A DNA stretch of 64,000 bases from Helianthus annuus (taxonomy: Eukaryota > Streptophyta > Magnoliopsida > Asterales > Asteraceae), in assembly GCF_002127325.2 (NCBI RefSeq), contig NC_035448.2, forward strand, positions 8,704,915 to 8,768,914, written 5' to 3'. Shown here piece by piece: positions 58,533 through 64,000 of this stretch (positions are counted from its first letter, which is position 1; the number at the start of each line of letters is the position of its first letter). The notes below the pieces were generated by a model. It was not told where the DNA came from, did no database searches, and saw only the letters and a list, made by a program, of their open reading frames with translations. Made by a program: the position numbers and the translations under genes.

Positions 58533-59155
58533 TGATGACGGGGGTAGCTCAAACCTTAATAACCTGATTAGAGACACAATAGCTTAAAAGGTTGAAAGGT
58601 TAAAAGGTTCGGAAATAGTCCAACGGTCATGAACAGTAAAAAGACAAGTCACAGCCTTGTCACATCACCCTCTGCGTGTCCAACACTCTCAGCCGTAAAA
58701 GAGAGTATGTACACAGAGAACAACCTTTTACCCGCAGGTCTAAACCCTTCAACCCCCAAATGGGCAAGTCCCTCACTGTAGCCAAGGATCACTGGTCAAA
58801 GGCTTCCTCTTATAGAAGATTCTTTCCCTATAAATAACAGCCTCTTGCCATTCATTCCAGCCATTCCAGATCAACTCAGATCACCTTTGATCTCTGATCT
58901 TACTTCTCCTCTCTATAACTTGCTCCATGCTTGTTCTATTCTCGGCTCACTACAATATTATCTCACTTAACATAGACATTCTGGGTTGAACCCTTCAATC
59001 CAGAATTCAAAGTGAATAATAACAAAGTTATCCGCCTCCACGTGCTACAAACGTGGGGGGACCCCACGACCTGCATTAGGCTAATCGAAACCTTTGAACT
59101 CTTTTATCCGGAGATATCGCTACAGGCCTTGCTTCTATTATTTGTTGCATCAACA
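58533..59155 (+). repeat. E1 3' LTR (623 bp)
   Basis: Complete copy, TGATGACG..CATCAACA, TATA box at 58828-58836, followed by TSD GAGTG at 59156-59160. Confidence 0.93.
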
Positions 59156-59160
59156 GAGTG

Positions 59161-59765
59161 AAAATAGGGCAAAGTGTCACGACTTAATATGTCGGAAGAT
59201 TGGTGTAATTTTCATGGTAAAATGAGTAAATTATCAGAACTTGCTAGTGAAAACTGGTTGAATGGGTTGACTGGATCATCTTCCTTTTTTTTCCAAATGA
59301 TCCATGCAATTAGAGTGCAGTGTTAATTTGTAGTTGATAATTATTATTTTTGAATACTTAATCATTTACAAAATAAAAAGGTAAAAAAGTGTTGAGGAAT
59401 CTGCTGGCTCCTTTTTTTTTCTTTTACCATTTCACAAATTCACCGTGTCAGGCCAATAAAATATCTACACACATTTTATTTTGTCTCAAATATTTCTTTA
59501 CAAAATACTTTTACTGATTATTATATATCTTTTAACAAATTTTTAGGATTAAGTTACACGAACTCAAATGGTAGATCTTGAAGTTAGACTTAATAAAGAA
59601 AGGAAAGCATGAAAAGAACTTTAACATCAAATTCAAGAATTTATGAAAAATTGACGTGCTCCTATTAATTAACTATAGTTTTTATAGCTTTCTAGAAATA
59701 CATTTAACTGTATTAGTTTTAGAGCTATATATTAGAACTTGCATTTCAATGCGTAATTTTTAAGC
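59161..59765. other. AT-rich intergenic stretch
   Basis: About 600 bp. No coding or structural RNA signal seen. It may continue the old LTR-like sequence at 4512-4673. Confidence 0.5.
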
Positions 59766-59953
59766 TTAGGGTGAGCGGGGCACTTCTCGGGGAGGGGAGG
59801 GGAGCGGGGAGTGAAGTTCCCGAGCGGGAACACCGTCGCCATCAAATCGGGGAGGGTGAGCGGGGAGGGGGATCGGTGTATATTCACCGCACAACCAAAC
59901 CCATTTTACCGTTGGGCAACGTTCGAAAACAATAAAAAAAATCAATTTTAACC

Positions 59954-59963
59954 TATATAAATA
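59954..59963 (+). promoter_or_regulatory. TATA box of the Harbinger ORF1
   Basis: TATATAAATA about 90 bp upstream of the ATG. Confidence 0.6.
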
Positions 59964-60049
59964 ACCAACTTAAATCTAATTTTTTACCACACAAATTCTC
60001 AATCTTACTCTAAAAAACTTTCAAATACAACACAAAGCCAAACCGAGCA

Positions 60050-61393
60050 ATGGAGAACCAACCCCGCGAAGCCAAGAAAAAGTCCGTCGGCTCTAACACT
60101 AAGGGACGCGGCTCGCAACCGTCTCGTGGTGGTTCGAGCGGTGCAAGTGGACAACTACAACCACCTTTAGGATATACCTCACAACCCCCGTTTTTTTACC
60201 AACAACCTTCACACCCCTCCTTTTACAACACCCAACCACAACCCCCTTTCGGCTATTTTCAAAATTTGTTATCAATGGAACCTCAATCCCCCGCCTTCGA
60301 CCCGTATGGTTTTCGTTCCCCACAAGTTCCATCTCCACGAGAAAATGTTGAACGTCCCCTACCTATTCACGAGGACGAGGACGAGGAAGTAGTGCCCGAA
60401 ACTCAAAATTTGGGCGACTATAATGATGACACCGGCGACGATGAATATAATGTGGATGAAGATACCGGCAACGAAGAAGATGACGCTCGGGGTAAAAAGG
60501 GAAAAATGGAGCGCCAAAATTGGACAAAAGACCAAGAAGAGGCGTTGGCGAAGGCGTGGGTACATTGCTCTACCAACAAAAAGAAGGGCAATCAACAAAC
60601 CCGCGATGGTTTTTGGCATAGGATTTTAGATCATTATAACGCCACCGTTGGTGGAAGTAACCGGACCGTGCATCAAGTACGGTCTAAATGGACCCCGATG
60701 ATGACGAAAATAAACTTTTTCAACGGCCTATACCAACAAGCGGTAAAAATTATATTTTTTAACGTTGTATATTTTATAATTTTGTTTACTAAGTTCATAT
60801 GTTTTTAACACTTGTTATTTTATAATATGTAGGATCGCACACGAGTGAGCGGGTGTAGCGATCTCAACGTGATGAAAATCGCTTTAAAGGATTTTAAAGA
60901 GAGATATCCGAGCGGTTTTCAACATGTCGAGGCATGGGAGGTCGTTCGAAAACACGACAAATGGGCCCAAGTCCCATTGTTGGGTGAGGAAGGGGAAGGT
61001 TCGGCACAAAAAAGAAAGCCCGTTGACGTGGACCCTTCCATACCCGATATGAACGAAGACCCCTCGCCACAAAGAACACAACGGCGAGACAAGCGTCAAG
61101 CGACATCGTCCGAGGGCTCGGTTGAGTTGGCGACACAATTCAAAGAGTACACCGCCATGAAAGAAGCGAAACACGTGAGTGAGATGGAGGCGATTGAATT
61201 GAGGAAGAAAAGAGAGTCGGAGGCTCGCGATCTCATAACGGAACAACGCGAGACGATGAGAAACTACGCGCACGATCGAGATATGAAAACATTCTTCAAG
61301 CCGCACGACGATGTTCTGCCGGAAATGTTGCCGTTCATCCTCGTACGAAAGCGCGAGATCGCTAACAAATACGGGTGGCCGTGCAATTTCTAA
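60050..61393 (+). CDS. Harbinger ORF1: Myb/SANT-like DNA-binding protein (two exons)
   Basis: Coding exons 60050-60742 and 60833-61393 with a 90-bp phase-0 intron (GTAAAAATT..ATATGTAG); 417 residues. In this superfamily ORF1 proteins bind the element ends and help the transposase. The N-terminus is Gly/Ser/Pro/Gln-rich with several aromatic repeats (PPFFYQQPS, QPPFGYF), then an acidic stretch (about residues 103-145). A trihelix/Myb-like domain follows (about 155-265: NWTKDQEEALAKAWVHCS, FWHRILDHYNA, RTVHQVRSKW, then FQHVEAWEVVRKHDKWAQ across the intron). After a basic linker (RTQRRDKRQ) there is a C-terminal charged coiled coil (EMEAIELRKKRESEARDL). No stop or frameshift, so it is the only apparently intact gene in the window. 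Such genes are often annotated as host proteins; the TIRs show otherwise. Confidence 0.85.
60743..60832 (+). other. Intron of Harbinger ORF1
   Basis: GT..AG, 90 bp, T-rich; reading through it gives a hydrophobic tail and early stop, which is not coding. Confidence 0.85.
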
Positions 61394-61656
61394 AATTTTT
61401 ATGTAGTATTGCGATGTAATTTTTATTTTATTAAATGAAATGTAGTTTTTTATTTTATGAAATTATGTTTTACTTTTTATAAAAATATTTTCTTAATTAA
61501 AAAAATAAAAAAAAAAACAAGTCCCCCAAGAGAGGAGTGCCGCCATCAAATTGAGGGTGTGAGTGGAGTTAAGAGAGGAGTTGACGTGGCGCGTGCTGAT
61601 TGGCCGTGAGTAAGAAAGGGGACTCCCCTAAAAGAGGAGTGCCCCTCTCACCCTTA

Positions 61657-62279
61657 TGTAGGGCGAACTTTGTAGATTGTTACTAGGGCTAACTTTGTAA
61701 AACAGATTTTTTTTGTTATTACAAATTTTTTCTCCAAATATTTTAGCATTAAAATATTTAGATTTTATTTTTATTTTTATTTTATTTTATAAAAAGATTA
61801 AGTTGCCTGAAATGTGTCACAAAAAAGTAATGGAATTTTTCCTCGGAAAAGTGTCGCAAATATATTGGATTTTTATTTTGTATTTTTTGTTTGTCGGAGA
61901 TGTATCACAATAAATATTGATCTTTTTTATTTTTTTCGTCGGAAAAGAGTCACAAACATATTGGATTTTATTTTTACTTTTTTGGTTTGTCGGGAATCTG
62001 TTACAAAAACATACTGATTTTTTTATTTGTCAGAAATCTGTCACAAAATATGTTGGATTAATATTTTTTATTTTTTCTTTGTCGGAGATATGTCGCTAAA
62101 TATACTTAAAATATAAATATTATTTTATCATGATAATACATTAATAATAATCAGGAATAGTCATAGGAAATGTGTTGAAATCAACTTTTTACTAGAAAAG
62201 TGAAAAGCGACAGATATCGTTGTTTGTGATGCATTTCCAACGAAGAATGGCTTCGGAAATTACAAATTTTCTAGCAGTG
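61657..62279. mobile_element. CACTA-type right end with degenerate tandem repeats
   Basis: Ends ATTTTCTAGCAGTG at 62279, i.e. CACTGCTAGAAAAT inward, followed by TAA as a possible 3-bp TSD. Internally (about 61840-62110) are six degenerate copies, every 40-52 bp, of CGGAAATCTGTCACAAAATA-like sequence followed by T-rich DNA, which fits subterminal repeats. I find no left end or transposase, so it is a fragment. Open frames here are T-rich and not coding. Confidence 0.5.
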
Positions 62280-62422
62280 TAATATACATGCACAACTCTC
62301 GGAAATCGATGCATTAGGTTTAGTATATGTGTTAGTAATACTTCTGTAAGTATTTCATTTACAATCAAAACTTCTGTGTACCATCTACTTTTTTTTCCTT
62401 AAAAAACGGGTGAGCGTATAAG

Positions 62423-62589
62423 CATTGGCGAAGCTTTCCTTGGCCCCTTACCGATTTTTGACTTATACTATTAATCTTTTCAAAAAAAAAATTATAGGGT
62501 AAGATATTGGATTTCTAAAAGTTCGGCCTCTACCGATTTGGATTTTAAAAGGCCGGCCCCCACTGAGTTTCGTTCAAGTTCCGCCACTG
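62423..62589. mobile_element. Possible 167-bp MITE
   Basis: CATTGGCGAAGCTT at the left and AAGTTCCGCCACTG at the right form an imperfect terminal inverted repeat (CAGTGGCGGAACTT when inverted). No clean TSD seen. Confidence 0.4.
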
Positions 62590-63480
62590 CATATATATAA
62601 GATGATACAAAATAAAGTGAGAGCGAACTTTCATAATTACTATTGTAAACTTTTAATCAGCTGTATATATTACTGTACTAGTATAAAGATAAAAATTTAT
62701 TCTCTTGATTTTCTTTTGTATAATTGATGACAATATACGAAATGTACCTACTTGTACGTCTTGCATATAAAATTTATATTGCATTACACATTGTTAATAT
62801 AATTTTAGACAAAAAATAAAGGTGCAAATAACTAAAACTGAAAAAGAAATACTGTTCATAAGAAACGTCTCGACTCAAATACTGTACACATATTTTGGAT
62901 GCACTAATTGTAGATGAGAAAAGAACTGCACAGTTTAGTAGGCATGGGTGGAAGCAATACTATGATGGGTGTGAGCTCCTAAAAAGTATCCACTAGACAA
63001 TAAAAAACAAATATGATAAGCTTCTTGTAACAAAGTGAACAATATTGGGCAGATGTTACCATAAAATTCTAGCTACTATTGAAACCGGGTTAAATCCATA
63101 GTGATGCCATGGATGAAATAGATTCATCTATATTCCTACAATATGGACCACAATATTGATTGATGTAGCAGAAAAAAAAAGAAAAGAAAAAAGAAAATCA
63201 TGTTCTATGGTTCTGCCTGTATCCTTGTAACACTAAATTTACTAAAGAGTGAATTTCAAGAATTGCTCTTTATATTTATACCTATTTTTAGACGCTATCT
63301 TTTATGTTTAAAATTGACGAGTTTTGTTCTATATGTTTTCATATCATACACGTTTTGTCCTTTAAGCCTAACCCAGTTAGTTTTTTCAGTTAAATTTGGT
63401 CATATGTTTTGCACATAAGGGCATTTTTGTCAATTCAAAGGTTGCAGAAGCTTTGAGCTGTAAATCTGCCGTTGAACTTA
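62590..63480. other. AT-rich intergenic stretch
   Basis: No supported gene. Contains the dispersed repeat copy at 63120-63247. A 72-codon frame at 63200-63418 has no domain. Confidence 0.5.
63120..63247. repeat. Dispersed repeat, right copy
   Basis: Homologous to 3922-4020, with a purine-rich GAAAAAAAAAGAAAAG insertion. Confidence 0.7.
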
Positions 63481-64000
63481 CACTACTACAAAAAGAGGCA
63501 TTTGCTATGAAATTTTGCTACGGAAAAAAATGGTGGCAAATTTTGCTACGAGTTAGCTAGGGATTAGCTACGAACTTCCATCGCAAATGAATTTCGTAGC
63601 AAAACTCATAGCAAATCCGTTGCAAAATTAATGAAATTAATATAAAACATATAATGTAGCAAAACCGGTAGCAAAATCCCTAGCAAAACCATGAAAATAA
63701 GTTTTTAGAAATAAACTAAAAAAAGTTAAATAAAATTTGTAGCAAAATCGATAGCAAAATTGTGAAAATAAATGTAATAAAAAACTTAGTAAAATTGGTA
63801 GCAAAGTTCTTAGCTAAATCATAAAAATAAATATTTAAAAACTAACTAACTGAGGTTTAAAAAAAGGTAGCAAAATCGGTAAGTAAATAGAGTCCGTAGA
63901 GAAATTGGTAGCAAAATCTAGAAAAATTCCTAAAAACTAACGTAGCAAAATCTGTAGCACATCCAAAATTCATTGCAAAATAAGAAAAAGAAAGTATTCA
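63481..64000 (+). mobile_element. CACTA element, left end (runs off window)
   Basis: Begins CACTACTACAAAAAG, a CACTA terminal inverted repeat, directly after a possible TSD TTA. It is followed by many copies of GTAGCAAAAT(C/T) and its reverse complement (ATTTTGCTAC), the subterminal repeats expected of this superfamily. No transposase within the visible part. Confidence 0.7.

Larger units (their letters stand above)
4679..59155 (+). mobile_element. E1: Tat-lineage Ty3/gypsy retrotransposon, host of the nested cluster
   Basis: LTRs run TGATGACGGGGG..CATCAACA with flanking TSD GAGTG. The element's own sequence is 4679-5036, 39582-44069 and 54164-59155, about 9.8 kb. Order on the + strand: 5' LTR, PBS-like site, gag, protease, RT, RNase H, an archaeal-type second RNase H, integrase, an antisense ORF, PPT, 3' LTR. 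The second RNase H plus an antisense ORF after pol is the known signature of the Tat clade. All coding regions are decayed. The two LTRs differ at about 18 of 620 aligned positions, making E1 the oldest dated insertion here. Confidence 0.9.
59769..61653 (+). mobile_element. PIF/Harbinger element carrying only ORF1
   Basis: 1885 bp with terminal inverted repeats GGGTGAGCGGGGCACTTCTC (left) and, reverse-complemented, GGGTGAGAGGGGCACTCCTC (right), flanked by the 3-bp TSD TTA (59766-59768 and 61654-61656). TTA duplications with GGG-starting TIRs are characteristic of PIF/Harbinger. It contains one intact two-exon Myb-like gene and no DDE transposase, so it would depend on a transposase from elsewhere. 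Confidence 0.85.

Noticed and set aside
60743..60808. Hydrophobic C-terminal tail of the Harbinger ORF1 suggesting a membrane protein
   Set aside because: It is intron read-through; a GT..AG intron joins exon 2 in phase and completes the Myb-like domain.

Overview
This window is plant nuclear DNA made almost entirely of nested LTR retrotransposons, with DNA-transposon remnants at the edges. The lineages (Tekay-type chromoviruses, a SIRE-type copia element, a Tat-type gypsy element with an antisense ORF, and a PIF/Harbinger element carrying a Myb-like ORF1) point to an angiosperm. The style of the gag and pol proteins and of the antisense ORF makes Asteraceae my best guess, from family resemblance only. 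I see no ordinary host gene, rRNA gene or tRNA gene.

Architecture, with every boundary set by TG..CA ends and a target-site duplication (TSD). E1, a Tat-lineage Ty3/gypsy element on the + strand, spans 4679-59155 with TSD GAGTG. Its 5' LTR was split by E2, a Tekay-type Ty3/gypsy element on the - strand (5037-39581, TSD CTTGA) with unusually long LTRs of about 3.65 kb. E2 was itself hit twice: by E3, a SIRE-type Ty1/copia element on the + strand (10533-20944, TSD ACAAT), inside its RNase H region, and by E4, a second Tekay element on the - strand (24349-34060, TSD AATCT), in its leader. E1's pol was also split by E5 (44070-54163, + strand), a coding-free Tekay-derived element in an LTR-internal-LTR-internal-LTR arrangement. 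With insertions removed, E1 is about 9.8 kb and E2 about 14.4 kb. LTR divergence counted by eye (E1 about 3%, E2 about 1.5%, E3 1.6%, E4 about 0.8%) fits the nesting order within sampling error.

Left flank (1-4673): a minus-strand LTR with PBS and 2.6 kb of coding-free internal sequence, an AT microsatellite, a 32-bp tandem repeat, a MITE-like GC-skewed block, and a possible old LTR start. Right flank (59161-64000): a complete TTA-flanked PIF/Harbinger element with an intact two-exon Myb-like ORF1 but no transposase, a CACTA-type right end with tandem repeats, a small possible MITE, and the left end of another CACTA element running off the window.

None of the retrotransposon polyproteins is intact: each carries frameshifts, stops or insertions, noted per entry. 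The most unusual signals are in the E2 and E4 leader regions. E2 has an extra proline/glutamine-rich ORF between its 5' LTR and gag, followed by five tandem 14-nt hairpins whose stems differ but stay paired while the loop is constant. The E4 LTR has an independent 56-bp repeat array whose hairpin stems also show compensatory changes. These look like selected RNA (or DNA) structures in Tekay-type leaders.
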